Source: Rhizobium sp. CF122
GTDB taxonomy: Bacteria; Pseudomonadota; Alphaproteobacteria; Rhizobiales; Rhizobiaceae
DNA length: 61,660 nucleotides
Direction of reading: 5' to 3'
NCBI RefSeq assembly: GCF_000282035.1
Contig: NZ_AKKA01000064.1
Span: forward strand, 1 to 61,660
Shown: one piece after another, positions 16,717 to 25,732 of the stretch
Layout: every line of letters begins with the position of its first letter
How positions within the stretch are numbered: position 1 is the stretch's first letter
The notes under the pieces: generated by a model
Databases searched by the model: none
The model's input: only the letters and a program-made list of their open reading frames with translations
Told to the model about the DNA's origin: nothing
Program-made: the position numbers and the translations under genes

Positions 16717-17288
16717 GCAGCACTACAGAAGTCGATTTTCCTCGCCTCGAACTCAAACTGGCAAAGGGGCCCCAGTATATCGCCGTATTGGGTGGAGCAG
16801 GTATCGCCGCCTGTTTGATTCTGATTGCCCTTGATGCCGTCGCTCCCAATGGCCCTTGGTCCAGCCCAAGTGGTAAAATGACGACTGGAGCGGTGCTCTT
16901 CACCATCGGCATGGGCGTTGGGCTTAAGCTATTTTCGAGGATCGATTTCGAAAAAGTAATGCTGACCTTAGACCGCGAGGGTATTTGGATCGCGCGGCCA
17001 CGAGGAACGAACATCACTCATCGGTCCCCGATGAGTATTCCTTGGACGGCAATCTCGAAAATTCAGTACTACGAGATTGGCCGATTGAAAGAGAGCAAAA
17101 TTATTGCCATCGATCTGCGCGATACAGCAGACGTACTCATCGATGCCAATCTTCTCCGTGGCAACGCTCGCGAGCTTTACGAAACTATGAGGCGGTATCG
17201 CCGCCAATTCGCACCGGCCGAGAGCAATGTCGCAGAAAACGGTCAAGTCTACCAATCGGCATCATGGACTGGGCTGGATGACGAATGA
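16713..17288 (+). CDS. Membrane protein with PH-like C-terminal domain
   Basis: A 191-residue product. Two transmembrane helices (YIAVLGGAGIAACLILIALD; TGAVLFTIGMGVGLKLF) are followed by a beta-rich segment (VMLTLDREGIWIARPRG, SIPWTAISKIQYYEIGR, IIAIDLRDTADVLIDANLL) like bacterial PH (YdbT/YdbS) domains, with the helix ARELYETMRRYRRQF. The ATG overlaps the upstream stop. Last gene of the operon; a hairpin at 17333-17350 follows. Confidence 0.6.
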   Translation: MSSTTEVDFPRLELKLAKGPQYIAVLGGAGIAACLILIALDAVAPNGPWSSPSGKMTTGAVLFTIGMGVGLKLFSRIDFEKVMLTLDREGIWIARPRGTNITHRSPMSIPWTAISKIQYYEIGRLKESKIIAIDLRDTADVLIDANLLRGNARELYETMRRYRRQFAPAESNVAENGQVYQSASWTGLDDE

Positions 17289-17332
17289 ATGATTACGATT
17301 CGTAGGTTTTTCGCCAATCTCAGAAATCAAAA

Positions 17333-17350
17333 AGCCGCCCGGAGGCGGCT
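17333..17350 (+). terminator. Hairpin after the peptidase operon
   Basis: AGCCGCC - CGGA - GGCGGCT, seven-base stem and short loop, 44 bases after the last operon gene. It is followed by GATTTAG only, so it is a weak intrinsic terminator; an A run precedes it, which would serve the opposite strand. Confidence 0.55.
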
Positions 17351-17428
17351 GATTTAGTGACCGCTCTGCGCAAATCACCACAATAATCACTAAATACCCC
17401 GCAAGGTTTACCTTAGCAACACTGTGGA

Positions 17429-17866
17429 TCACGAATTCTGAGGTGTTTTTCGCTTTTGGAAGCCCCAATGCACAGCCAAATCGTCTAGGGCGTCCCTCAA
17501 GTAGTCTGCGAGGGTATGGCGAGCCCGCTTTGAGGTCCCGAGTTCAGCGATTGTCCGGCCCTCCCCAGCAATCCTGCTGACGACATCGTAGTGGCGGCGG
17601 CCGAGCAGGTCACGGCAACCTTTGAGCCTGATCCCAGCATCGATCTGGCGATCGGTAATCGGCTCCCGCGCGCCGCCGCCGTCGACTGGTTCGCGAGAAT
17701 AGTCGAACGATCCGGCACCAGATCCGCCAAGCGCCTCCCATAGCCGGCGGAACATGACGGCGGCCTCGACCTGATGCTTTGCGAGGTGCCCTTTGGCCGC
17801 CATCATGGCGATCGGGCTCTCGCGGAGGTTCATGGCGGCCGTGACGGTCTTTGGGTTAACCGTCAT
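17429..17866 (-). CDS. Prophage protein (DUF6456-like), probably 5'-truncated
   Basis: A 145-residue product with a pattern seen in rhizobial phage regulators: ESPIAMMAAKGHLAKHQVEA, FDYSREPVDGGGAREPITDR, LGRRHYDVVSRIAGEGRTIA and ADYLRDALDDLAVHWGF. I chose the ATG at 17866 (MTVNPKTVTAAMNLRESP), but no ribosome site precedes it and the frame stays open upstream over a gene on the other strand. The native N-terminus was probably lost at a rearrangement near 17866. Confidence 0.65.
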   Translation of the reverse strand: MTVNPKTVTAAMNLRESPIAMMAAKGHLAKHQVEAAVMFRRLWEALGGSGAGSFDYSREPVDGGGAREPITDRQIDAGIRLKGCRDLLGRRHYDVVSRIAGEGRTIAELGTSKRARHTLADYLRDALDDLAVHWGFQKRKTPQNS

Positions 17867-17869
17867 TGG

Positions 17870-18298
17870 GCCAGAAAATGCGACGAGCGGTTCGTCGTCG
17901 GCCAGTCCTACACACTCGACGAGCTGCACGTCCGAACCTCCGAGACGCACCGGCATTATTTCGCGATGCTGCACGAGATATGGCAGAGCCTGCCGGAGCA
18001 TTTTTCGGAACAGTTCCCGACGGAAGAGCACATGCGGAAGTATGCGCTCATCCGGACCGGCTACCACACCATGACGCAGCACGCCTGCAAATCGGAAGCC
18101 GAAGCTCAGCGGCTGGCTTCCGTCATCCGTCCCTACGACAGCTATCAGCTCGTGACGGTCAAGGACAGCATCGTCACCGTCTACAACGCCCTCAGCCAGG
18201 ACTACCGGTCGATGGACAAGCGGACCTTTGCCCAGAGCAAGGAGAAGGTTCTCGACTGGTGCTCGGCGCTGGTCGGTGCAGAAAGGAGCGCGGCATGA
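17870..18298 (+). pseudogene. Prophage early protein, start lost
   Basis: The frame reads ARKCDERFVVGQSYTLDELH, SETHRHYFAMLHEIWQSLPE, HMRKYALIRTGYH and YRSMDKRTFAQSKEKVLDWC, a protein type found in early regions of alpha-proteobacterial prophages (function unknown). Upstream of KCDERF the frame lacks a start codon until far into the antisense of the neighbouring gene. The first 20 or so residues and the promoter are probably missing. Its stop overlaps the next ATG. Confidence 0.6.
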
Positions 18299-18660
18299 AC
18301 CCGAAGTTCCTCCACATCCTCCAGCACACTCTCGGCCTCGACCAGTACGGGCGCGGCACATTCTACCGGAACCACTTCGTTACCGGGGAAGGCAGGAAGG
18401 ATCACGCCGATTGCATGTCTCTCGTCGATCTCGGCTTCATGTCGGTTCGTCGTGATCATCCTTTGAGCGGTGGCGATGACTGCTTTTGGGCAACGGAAGA
18501 AGGAAAGCGCGCCGTCGTGGCTGAAAGCCCTGCGCCTCCGAAACTCACCAAAGGCCAGCAGCGGTACCGGGATTATCTCGATGCAGACTGCTCAATGAGC
18601 TTCATCGAATACCTCCGGTACCGTGACAGGTGCGACAGGAGGGCGGCATCACCCGTATAG
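18295..18660 (+). CDS. Prophage protein of unknown function
   Basis: A 121-residue product (MNPKFLHILQHTLGLDQYGR, then YRNHFVTGEGRKDHADCMSL and DDCFWATEEGKRAVV). The 'H.LGLD..G.G..YRNHFVTG' pattern is common in rhizobial prophages next to the upstream gene type. ATG overlaps the upstream stop (ATGA). Function unknown. Confidence 0.65.
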   Translation: MNPKFLHILQHTLGLDQYGRGTFYRNHFVTGEGRKDHADCMSLVDLGFMSVRRDHPLSGGDDCFWATEEGKRAVVAESPAPPKLTKGQQRYRDYLDADCSMSFIEYLRYRDRCDRRAASPV

Positions 18661-18727
18661 AGCTCTGCATTCTTTCCGACGATCTCATCAACTCCGGCGC
18701 CGTCGCCGACACGCGAGGTCTACCAGC

Positions 18728-18907
18728 ATGAGAACCGCGCAAGACCACCTCCGCAAGCACCCACGCGCTTTGCCGTCCACCCTCGCCTTCATCGAAAGGC
18801 GGAATGCGGTAGTCGAGCAGCTCAAGCGCGAAACAGAAGCAGCCCGTCCGCCGTCGCGCAAGTCGATCATCGGCCGGTTCATGCCTTGGTTCGGGAGGCG
18901 CGCATGA
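18728..18907 (+). CDS. Small prophage ORF
   Basis: A 59-residue basic protein (MRTAQDHLRKHPRALPSTLA, then FIERRNAVVEQLKRETEAAR). No family recognised. Its TGA overlaps the next gene's ATG (ATGA), so it is part of the early operon. Confidence 0.45.
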   Translation: MRTAQDHLRKHPRALPSTLAFIERRNAVVEQLKRETEAARPPSRKSIIGRFMPWFGRRA

Positions 18908-19125
18908 AGAACCCGAACCCGGTCAACCTCCAGACAAGCGAGGAAGTCCGCAAGGCAGGATGGCAGGCAGAAACCCGCGATGCTGACGGCCACCTATGCC
19001 GCACCCACGCGCCGTTTGAGACTGACGACGACATCATTTGGCTCGTTCGGGAAGCGCTTGAGCACGGCGAGACGGTCACGATCTGGCCCTCCAACTCTCC
19101 GGAGGGCAAACATGAGGACCGTTGA
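18904..19125 (+). CDS. Small prophage protein
   Basis: A 73-residue acidic product (MKNPNPVNLQTSEEVRKAGW, then FETDDDIIWLVREALEHGET). I chose the ATG over the upstream GTG because it overlaps the previous stop. It overlaps the HNH gene start by 14 bases. Function unknown. Confidence 0.5.
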   Translation: MKNPNPVNLQTSEEVRKAGWQAETRDADGHLCRTHAPFETDDDIIWLVREALEHGETVTIWPSNSPEGKHEDR

Positions 19126-19459
19126 GGAATGGATCGGGCGGACCGATGACGCCGCAATCCCGCCGCGCGTCCGACTTCGCGTCTTCGAGAAGTTCGGCGG
19201 AATCTGCCAGCTATCGGGCCGCAAGATCATGGTCGGCGAGGAGTGGGATCTGGACCACATCAAAGCCCTGTGGCGCGGCGGTGAGCATCGGGAATCGAAC
19301 CTGCAGCCGGTTTTAAAGCAGCCTCACCGAGAGAAATCCGCCGCAGAGCAATCCGACCAGGCTAAGTGCGACCGAGTGCGCAAAAAGCACCTCGGCATCT
19401 GGCCACAGTCAAAAGCGAAGATCCGCGGCGGCGGCTTCAGGAAGACGAGGGACGTATGA
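19112..19459 (+). CDS. HNH endonuclease
   Basis: A 115-residue nuclease. The HNH core is visible as CQLSGRKIMVGEEWDLDHIK, ALWRGGEHRESNLQPVLKQP and HREKSA, with DLDHIKALWRGGEH holding the first His and SNLQPV the Asn. A normal HNH has an additional Cys pair; here only one upstream Cys (GGICQLSGR) is seen. It sits in the early prophage cluster near the integrase. Confidence 0.85.
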   Translation: MRTVEEWIGRTDDAAIPPRVRLRVFEKFGGICQLSGRKIMVGEEWDLDHIKALWRGGEHRESNLQPVLKQPHREKSAAEQSDQAKCDRVRKKHLGIWPQSKAKIRGGGFRKTRDV

Positions 19460-19707
19460 CCGGAGATTTCCCCTATTGGCCGGCGGCAATGAACCAGAAG
19501 ATGGCGGCGGCATACTGTGGCCTGTCTGTCGACCTATTCAAAGAGATTTGTCCAGTCCGCCCCCTGAAATACACTCAATCAACATGGGGCCATCGATATC
19601 TTCGCCAAAGACTCGATGAATGGATGGCATCTCTCGATCCTAATGTTAAACAATCCTCGGTGGTCAAGTTCGAGGATTTCTTCAGTGGTGGTAAAGGTGC
19701 CGCTTAA
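19456..19707 (+). CDS. Excisionase-like DNA-binding protein
   Basis: An 83-residue protein (YWPAAMNQKMAAAYCGLSVD, LFKEICPVRPLKYTQSTWGH, RYLRQRLDEWMASLD). 'M....AA.Y.G.S...F......P..........R..R..LD.W' is the helix-turn-helix pattern of phage excisionase/AlpA-type proteins. It overlaps the HNH stop (ATGA) and precedes the integrase with overlap, as xis genes do. Confidence 0.7.
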   Translation: MTGDFPYWPAAMNQKMAAAYCGLSVDLFKEICPVRPLKYTQSTWGHRYLRQRLDEWMASLDPNVKQSSVVKFEDFFSGGKGAA

Positions 19708-20785
19708 AGGCCTGAACATTCGCCAGTCCCGGGGGAAATGGTACGTTTCCTACCGGTCGACTGGCGAAACCCTTATTAAGGGCTTCGAAGGAACACGCTA
19801 CCAGCTCGATCGTCAGCTCGCCAGTCACGATTTCAGGATCAAACATCTCCAGGCGGAGACACGAGACCGCAGCCCCTCATATGACGAGGGAACGCTCGGC
19901 GCTATCATCAAATGGTTCAAGGAAGAATGCCCGCGGTGGGATAAGCTGTCGGACGCCAGCAAAGAGGACTATGAAAAGTCCTTCACCTATCTCGAGGCGG
20001 CGAGGCACGAGACGGCCGGCCCCGTCTACAATTTCCCGGTGTCCATCATTACGCAGCCCAGTGTCTACGCGATGCGTAACAAGGCAGCGAAAGACAAATG
20101 GGGACGCTTCGCCGACAAGCTGGTGAGCCACCTCTCGACGATCTTCAAGGTTGGGAAGATGGTGCAGAACCCGGCTGGCGGTGTCGAGAAGCTTCACACG
20201 GCCGACCCGAATGCCAATCACGAATGGACAGACGAGGAAGTGCAGACTGCGATCTGGCTTGCTTCCGACGCCGTTCTGACGCCGCTGGTACTCGCCCGTT
20301 ATCAAGGCTTCCGGGGCCAGACCTGCGCCGCCCTCACCTGGCGGAATTACATTCCAGACGCCAAGACAGGGAAGGCCTTCTCCGTCGTCCTGCGGAAGAA
20401 CAATGAGGCGAGTTGATTCCCCTGCGCTCCTGAGGCTCGGCTTCACCTCGACGCTTTGGAAGCTACCCGCGCCGACGCCGCGGTGAAGGCAACAACGATC
20501 TGCCTCAATAGTGATGGCCTGCCTTGGAAAAATGAGAAAGGCATGCAGGGGGCTGTGAGCGATTACCTGTCCGAACTGAAGGCGGATGGGTTGATCCGGG
20601 AAGGCTGCACGCTTCATGGCCTGCGTGTGACGTACGCGGCGGCCATTAGGCGCCAAGGCTTCGATACCGGGATTGTTGCAGATGCTCTCGGCGACCGCTC
20701 AAGGCGCATGGGAGAGCACTATACGCGCCACGTCGAGAAAGAACTCGGACGCCTTAAAGTCTTCAAAGGCAAGAACGATAAATGA
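19685..20785 (+). pseudogene. Tyrosine-type phage integrase, interrupted by in-frame TGA
   Basis: Starts with GTG within the excisionase end (GTG codons at 19685, 19688 and 19697 are all possible). The N-terminal arm-binding and core domains read KWYVSYRSTGETLIKGFEG and VSHLSTIFKVGKMVQNPAG, with Arg-I in ARYQGFRGQTCAALTW. A TGA at 20414-20416 follows NNEAS; beyond it the same frame continues with FPCAPEARLHLDALEAT, the HxxR motif LHGLRVTYAAAIRRQGF, and the tyrosine in MGEHYTRHVEK. One base change (probably TGG to TGA) has removed the catalytic C-terminus. Confidence 0.9.
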
Positions 20786-20862
20786 ACATAGTTTGCACAA
20801 CAAAAAAGGCGTTGTGCAGAGCTTCCCAAAACAGATTCGCTAAGTTATTGCGATCGTTGAAC

Positions 20863-20948
20863 GCGAGCGTGGCGAAACTGGTAGACGCAAGGGACTTAAA
20901 ATCCCTCGGCCTTAGGCTATACGGGTTCGATCCCCGTCGCTCGCACCA
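20863..20948 (+). tRNA. tRNA-Leu (UAA)
   Basis: Acceptor stem GCGAGCG pairs with CGCTCGC (20938-20944), D-arm region with GGTAGACGC, anticodon stem AGGGA/TCCCT with loop CTTAAAA (anticodon TAA), long variable arm (CGGCCTTAGGCTATACG region), T-loop GGTTCGATCC, and encoded CCA at the 3' end. The prophage integrase lies on its 5' side. Confidence 0.95.
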
Positions 20949-21089
20949 TCAGGGCCAGACTGCATCAACATCCAGGGCAGCCGGCCACCACCCTTTATCC
21001 TCGCTTGCGAATGTGCTTGTATGCGCACGCCAGAAGGACCGCGGTTGGGGCTGCGCATAGTTGTAGGCTTGTCTTGTGGGAGTAAGGCT

Positions 21090-21227
21090 ATGGTTTACGA
21101 TTGGGATGGCACGAGAACGCGACGTCTCAAATTGTTCAGGGCGGGAACGGCATTCATGATCGCCATTGCGGTTCTCGGAATACCGCTTCTTTTCTACGCG
21201 GTGAAACTGCACGACCTCTACGGCTGA
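21090..21227 (+). CDS. Small membrane protein
   Basis: A 45-residue product (MVYDWDGTRTRRLKLFRAGT, then one hydrophobic helix AFMIAIAVLGIPLLFYAV). The 'YDWDG.R.RR' opening and single helix are seen in short conserved rhizobial proteins. It starts at the ATG at 21090. Confidence 0.55.
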   Translation: MVYDWDGTRTRRLKLFRAGTAFMIAIAVLGIPLLFYAVKLHDLYG

Positions 21228-21260
21228 TGCGCAGTCGGTGACTTTCTCTGCGCAGTGTAA

Positions 21261-21289
21261 GCAGGCGCGAACCCAATGGCCGCGCCTGC
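21261..21289 (-). terminator. Stem-loop after wrbA
   Basis: GCAGGCGCG (21261-21269) pairs perfectly with CGCGCCTGC (21281-21289) around an 11-base loop, 16 bases after the wrbA stop on the minus strand. No strong T run; candidate terminator. Confidence 0.5.
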
Positions 21290-21305
21290 CGGTGAAGAGA
21301 GCCGA

Positions 21306-21902
21306 TTAGCCCAGCTTTGCGGCAATCTTGGCGACGTGAGCGCCCTGATACTTTGCCGCTTCCAGCTCGATCGCCGAAGGCTGACGGGATCCGTCACCAT
21401 CCGTGATGGTGGATGCACCATAGGGTGAGCCGCCCTTGATTTCATCAACGCCCATCTGGCCTTGGAAAGCGTAGGGAAGTCCCGCGACGATCATGCCCTG
21501 ATGCAGGAACGTGGGGATAAAGCCGAGGATGGTGGACTCCTGACCACCGTGTTGCGTTGCCGAGGACGTGAAAACCGAACCGACCTTGCCGACCAGCTTG
21601 CCGGCAAACCAGTGGCCGCCCGTTTGATCCCAGAAATTGCGCATCTGCGACGCAACCGTTCCGAACCGCGTGCCGGCACCAACGATGATGGCATCGTAAT
21701 CAGCAAGTTCATCGACAGTTGCAATCGGCGCAGCCTGGTCCATCTTGTAGTAGGACGCCTTGGCAACTTCGTCTGGAACCAGTTCCGGAACGCGCTTGAC
21801 AACAACGTCGGCGCCAGTCGACTTTGCGCCTTCGGCGACGGCATATGCCATGGTTTCGATGTGGCCGTAGGCCGAATAGTAGAGCACGAGTACCTTCGCC
21901 AT
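21306..21902 (-). CDS. wrbA: NAD(P)H:quinone oxidoreductase WrbA
   Basis: FMN-dependent quinone reductase (type IV) of 198 residues, full length. Flavodoxin-like fold: [17 protein letters not shown] (FMN phosphate loop), [35 protein letters not shown] and the C-terminal [15 protein letters not shown]. It reduces quinones by two electrons and limits redox stress. Monocistronic and divergent from the cinA-like gene. Confidence 0.95.
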   Translation of the reverse strand: MAKVLVLYYSAYGHIETMAYAVAEGAKSTGADVVVKRVPELVPDEVAKASYYKMDQAAPIATVDELADYDAIIVGAGTRFGTVASQMRNFWDQTGGHWFAGKLVGKVGSVFTSSATQHGGQESTILGFIPTFLHQGMIVAGLPYAFQGQMGVDEIKGGSPYGASTITDGDGSRQPSAIELEAAKYQGAHVAKIAAKLG

Positions 21903-22123
21903 TTACTTATCTCCATCAGGGAATTTGCGTTTGAATTCGTAGGCGGTGGAAACTTAGCAGCGCGCTGTAATCAACATAGCCCCACGCGGCAGAACGCACT
22001 GTTCAATGGCCATAGACGAAAAAATACTTGGTGCCAGTTGCGTGACCTAGCGGCGGTGACACGGTTTGCAAGACCGGCGAAGGGCGCTACCTATGTTGGG
22101 ATCCAAACGTTCGGAAATTTCCA

Positions 22124-22900
22124 ATGACCAATGAGACAGTTGTCACCGCCGCCATGCTTGCCATTGGCGACGAACTCTTATCCGGCCGCACCAAGGACAA
22201 GAATATCGGCCATCTGGCGGATATGCTGACGCTTTGCGGCATCGATCTCAGAGAGGTCCGCATCGTCGGCGACGAGGAGGATGCGATCGTCGAGGCCCTG
22301 AATGCCCTGCGCGCAAAATACGATTACATCTTCACGTCGGGAGGCATCGGGCCGACCCATGACGACATTACCGCCGATGCTGTGTCCGCAGCGTTCGGGC
22401 TGCCTTGCGAATACGATGCTGACGCAATGACCTTGCTCGGCGAGATGTATGCGCGCCGTGGGCTCGAATTTACCGATGCCAGAAAGAGAATGGCCCGCAT
22501 GCCCAGAGGGGCGCGCCATATCGCCAACCCGGTCTCGACCGCACCTGGTTTCGTCATCGGCAATGTTCACGTCATGGCCGGCGTCCCGCAGGTCTTCCAA
22601 GCCATGGTCGACGCGGTCATACCGACCTTGCGCACCGGCACACGCGTGCTCTCGCTCGGCATCTCCTGCCCTTACGGCGAGGGCGACATCGGCACGCCGC
22701 TTGCCGCCATCCAGAAAGCCCACCCGGAGACGAGTATCGGCTCCTACCCCCGCTATGTCGGCCAGGCGTTCTCGACTGAAATCGTCGTACGAAGCCGCTC
22801 GCAGAATGCGGTCGATGCCGCGGGAGTTGATGTGCGCGCCATGATCGAGACCATCCGTCAAGCAAAGGAGGTGGCTGAAAACCGCTCGGCAGAGGCGTAG
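22124..22900 (+). CDS. CinA-like molybdopterin-binding protein
   Basis: A 258-residue protein of the CinA N-terminal (MoCF_biosynth) type: AMLAIGDELLSGRTKDKNIG, IFTSGGIGPTHDDITADAV and NVHVMAGVPQVFQAMVDAV. The nicotinamide-mononucleotide deamidase domain of full CinA is absent, as in many alpha-proteobacteria that carry the domains separately. Function probably in pyridine-nucleotide or molybdopterin-related metabolism, not established here. Confidence 0.88.
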   Translation: MTNETVVTAAMLAIGDELLSGRTKDKNIGHLADMLTLCGIDLREVRIVGDEEDAIVEALNALRAKYDYIFTSGGIGPTHDDITADAVSAAFGLPCEYDADAMTLLGEMYARRGLEFTDARKRMARMPRGARHIANPVSTAPGFVIGNVHVMAGVPQVFQAMVDAVIPTLRTGTRVLSLGISCPYGEGDIGTPLAAIQKAHPETSIGSYPRYVGQAFSTEIVVRSRSQNAVDAAGVDVRAMIETIRQAKEVAENRSAEA

Positions 22901-23011
22901 AATAAAGGAGATCCCGGCTCGCCGTTGATATGCATCAAGGCACCGGCGCCCTTGCCGGCGCATTCTCGTTGAAGATTAGCCGATTTCATCCGCGTAAGGA
23001 GAGAATTGTTT

Positions 23012-23854
23012 ATGTCTTACAAAACGATACTTGCCATTCTCGACACCGTCGACAACACCACCGCCGTGGCCGATTTTGCTTTTGCCATTGCCGCGCAGAC
23101 CAATGCCCACGTTATCGGCCTTCATGCGGAAACCGTCGCGGTCGTGCCTCTCGTGGCACCAATGGAGATACCCGACCCCGTCGCCGTGCAGGCGCTTCAG
23201 GACATGGCGCGTGCGGAAACCCTCGAAGTAGAGCGCGTCTTCCGCAGGAAGGCGCAGGCTGAAGGCGTCTCCTTTGAATGGCGTAGCTTCGCCTCATCCA
23301 CCGGCTACGGCACGGCACCGTTGATCGAAAGCGCGCGAAGTGCTGACTTGCTGATCGCGTCGCAGGCCAATCCGGCAAAACCGTCGGACAGTCATGTCGA
23401 CATTGACAACTTTCTCTTCGAAAGCGGTCGCCCGGTCATGATGATCCCCTTTGTGCTGCGCCAGCCGAAGCCGATCAAACGTGTTCTCATCGCCTGGAAC
23501 GGCTCAAGGGAGGCAGCGCGCGCGGCGTTCGACGCCTTGCCAATCCTGAAAGCCGCCGACGAAGTCGAGATTTTCTCCGTCGATCCCGTCGACAATGCAC
23601 TCCAGTCTGCGGCTGTCGCGGGCGCGGACATCGCAGCGGCTCTTTCCCGTCACGGCGTCAAGGTCACCTTGGCGACCGCTCAAAGCGCGGACAAATCCGC
23701 GTCGACTGTCATCGAAAACCGTCTCTCCGACAGCAGCATCGACCTGCTGGTTATGGGTGCTTACACCCATTCGCGACTCTGGCAGATGATTTTCGGCGGC
23801 ACCACGAAAACGCTGCTGCAGTCGATGACTGCTTTGACGCTGCTGTCGCGATAA
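23012..23854 (+). CDS. Universal stress protein (UspA family), two-domain
   Basis: A 280-residue cytoplasmic protein made of two Usp-like halves. The first starts SYKTILAILDTVDNTTAVAD; the second PIKRVLIAWNGSREAARAAF and ends VMGAYTHSRLWQMIFGGTTK, the GxxxxS...GS/T-type nucleotide site near the end. ATG follows AAGGAGA. Likely a stress-induced protein; the ligand is unknown. Confidence 0.88.
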   Translation: MSYKTILAILDTVDNTTAVADFAFAIAAQTNAHVIGLHAETVAVVPLVAPMEIPDPVAVQALQDMARAETLEVERVFRRKAQAEGVSFEWRSFASSTGYGTAPLIESARSADLLIASQANPAKPSDSHVDIDNFLFESGRPVMMIPFVLRQPKPIKRVLIAWNGSREAARAAFDALPILKAADEVEIFSVDPVDNALQSAAVAGADIAAALSRHGVKVTLATAQSADKSASTVIENRLSDSSIDLLVMGAYTHSRLWQMIFGGTTKTLLQSMTALTLLSR

Positions 23855-24036
23855 GAATCACGAGGGGCTTGCGTTTTGCCCCCGGAATCCGTTAATTGCG
23901 GCGACCGATGACGAGCTCCGGCTTCGGTCCTCCAATCGCGCAGTCTCGGCTGCGCGATTTGCGTTTGGCCGATCGCGGAATGCCTTGTCCGGCCGCCGGC
24001 AAACGGCGTGTCATCATTCATGCCGCGGAGCAAACC

Positions 24037-24534
24037 ATGTCCCTTCCCGATAAAGCCTTTCCCGTCTCCTGGGATCAGTTCCACCGTGACGCGCGTGCGC
24101 TCGCCTGGCGCCTTGCTGGTTTGAAGCGCGATTTCAAGGCAATCGTCTGCATCACGCGTGGCGGCCTCGTGCCAGCGGCGATCATCTCGCGCGAACTCAA
24201 CATCAGGCTGATCGAAACGGTCTGCGTTGCCTCCTACCACGACTATGTGAACCAGGGCGAAATGCTGCTCCTGAAGGGCATCGCGCCGGAACTGACCGCT
24301 GACGAAGGCGAAGCTGTCCTCGTCATCGACGACCTGACCGATACCGGCAAGACGGCCTCGGAAGTTCGCTCGATCCTGCCCAAGGCACACTTTGCCTGCG
24401 TCTACGCGAAGCCTCAGGGTGTTCCGATGATCGATACGTTCGTCACGGAAGTCAGCCAGGACACCTGGATCTATTTCCCTTGGGATATGGGGTTCACCTA
24501 TCAGGAACCGATCTCCAAGGCCGGCCGCGGCTGA
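24037..24534 (+). CDS. gpt: Xanthine-guanine phosphoribosyltransferase
   Basis: A 165-residue purine salvage enzyme making XMP and GMP from base plus PRPP. The PRPP motif is [17 protein letters not shown]; other marks are [34 protein letters not shown] and [11 protein letters not shown] near the end. I chose the ATG that gives [16 protein letters not shown]; the longer upstream frame is not protein-like. Full length for Gpt. Confidence 0.94.
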   Translation: MSLPDKAFPVSWDQFHRDARALAWRLAGLKRDFKAIVCITRGGLVPAAIISRELNIRLIETVCVASYHDYVNQGEMLLLKGIAPELTADEGEAVLVIDDLTDTGKTASEVRSILPKAHFACVYAKPQGVPMIDTFVTEVSQDTWIYFPWDMGFTYQEPISKAGRG

Positions 24535-24731
24535 GCGCGACTCGCGGCGCAACCTGACAGGCCGGTGACAATTACAAATTGCACCAATCTTTGTTTAACT
24601 AACTCATCGGATTCCGCTATCGCGCCGCCCCCTCAGACCTTATCCTTCAAAGCAACCGTCCCGCGCGGCAACGGCGTTGCGCTGCGGACCGGGTTAGAAG
24701 GTTAGTCGCGGGGCGCGACGTTGGAACGAAT

Positions 24732-25319
24732 ATGATGCGTTGGGGCTACGTCGGGACGGTTGCGGCTTTCGGGCTGGGCCTCTGTCTCTCGCCTTTGGCC
24801 GCTTCGGCGGAACCGGCCTATGTGTCCGTCGTACGGGAATACGTCGAGACAGTCGTTAAGCCGATGGTGAATACGCCGATCGTCCGGAAGGCGATCGAGG
24901 ACCAGAACGCCAAACTCGGCAATATCAGTGACGCGAACATCCAGGTGCTGGACAATACCTACCGCTCCGAGGTCCAGAGTGGCGGGTGGCAGATGGTCAG
25001 GCGCCTGCTCAACAAGCCGGTGTCACGATACTTGAAATCCAAGCAGGATGATTCGCAGGGCACCATCATCGAATTTTTTGTAACCGATCGTCATGGACTC
25101 AATGTCGGCCAGGGCACGATGACCACCGACTATTGGCAAGGCGATGAAGACAAGTTCCTGAAAACATTTCCGAGATATTCCGACGAGATATTTATCGACC
25201 GGGCTGAGCGCGATGAGCAGACACAATTACTGGAAACGCAGGCAAGCTTTGTCATCAAGGATGAAAACGGACAGCCTATAGGTATCGCAACGGTGACAAT
25301 TGCGATTGACGCATTATGA
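24732..25319 (+). CDS. Exported protein with Cache/PDC-like sensor domain
   Basis: A 195-residue product with a signal peptide (VGTVAAFGLGLCLSPLAASA-EP). The mature part has a long first helix (YVETVVKPMVNTPIVRKAIE), the pattern NISDANIQVLDNTYRSE, FFVTDRHGLNVGQGTMTTDY and ETQASFVIKDENGQPIGIAT, typical of periplasmic single Cache/PDC domains. Here it is a free periplasmic protein without kinase or receptor part. Role unknown. Confidence 0.75.
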   Translation: MMRWGYVGTVAAFGLGLCLSPLAASAEPAYVSVVREYVETVVKPMVNTPIVRKAIEDQNAKLGNISDANIQVLDNTYRSEVQSGGWQMVRRLLNKPVSRYLKSKQDDSQGTIIEFFVTDRHGLNVGQGTMTTDYWQGDEDKFLKTFPRYSDEIFIDRAERDEQTQLLETQASFVIKDENGQPIGIATVTIAIDAL

Positions 25320-25488
25320 CCGAAATTGGCCTCAAACGAATCGGTTGCCGCATTTGGCCGGCAAAAGCTGCAACCAAATCAACACGGTCGCAACTTTTCT
25401 TAGATTTTTTAGGCTCTGGGCCGACTAAAGCTCGCAACCCATTGAATTTCTTGCACGACTTTGTTTTCCCCACTCTCCACAGCCCGAT

Positions 25489-25504
25489 CCACAATATGTT
25501 GTGG
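25489..25504. promoter_or_regulatory. NrdR-box-like palindrome, distal
   Basis: CCACAATATGTTGTGG, near-perfect dyad with the ACA.-AT-TGT core of NrdR boxes (consensus ACACWATATATWGTGT). It lies about 410 bases before nrdJ, far for a promoter site. Confidence 0.5.
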
Positions 25505-25732
25505 TGAACGGTTCGTTAAAAACAACCCCTTGACGGAATCGCCAGTTTCCAACTTAATGGGTTCCGATGTTGCTGCGGCAGTTGGACCGGAATTAACGAG
25601 GCCGGTTCTCTTCAAAAATCGAGCGTAGAATCAGGGTGTTGCGTCCATGAAGGATGATCGCCATGAGGGGCTTCGTGCGCGATTTTTATCTTCCAAAAAG
25701 TGACATCGGGGGCTGGCGATAATAAGCTGTTA

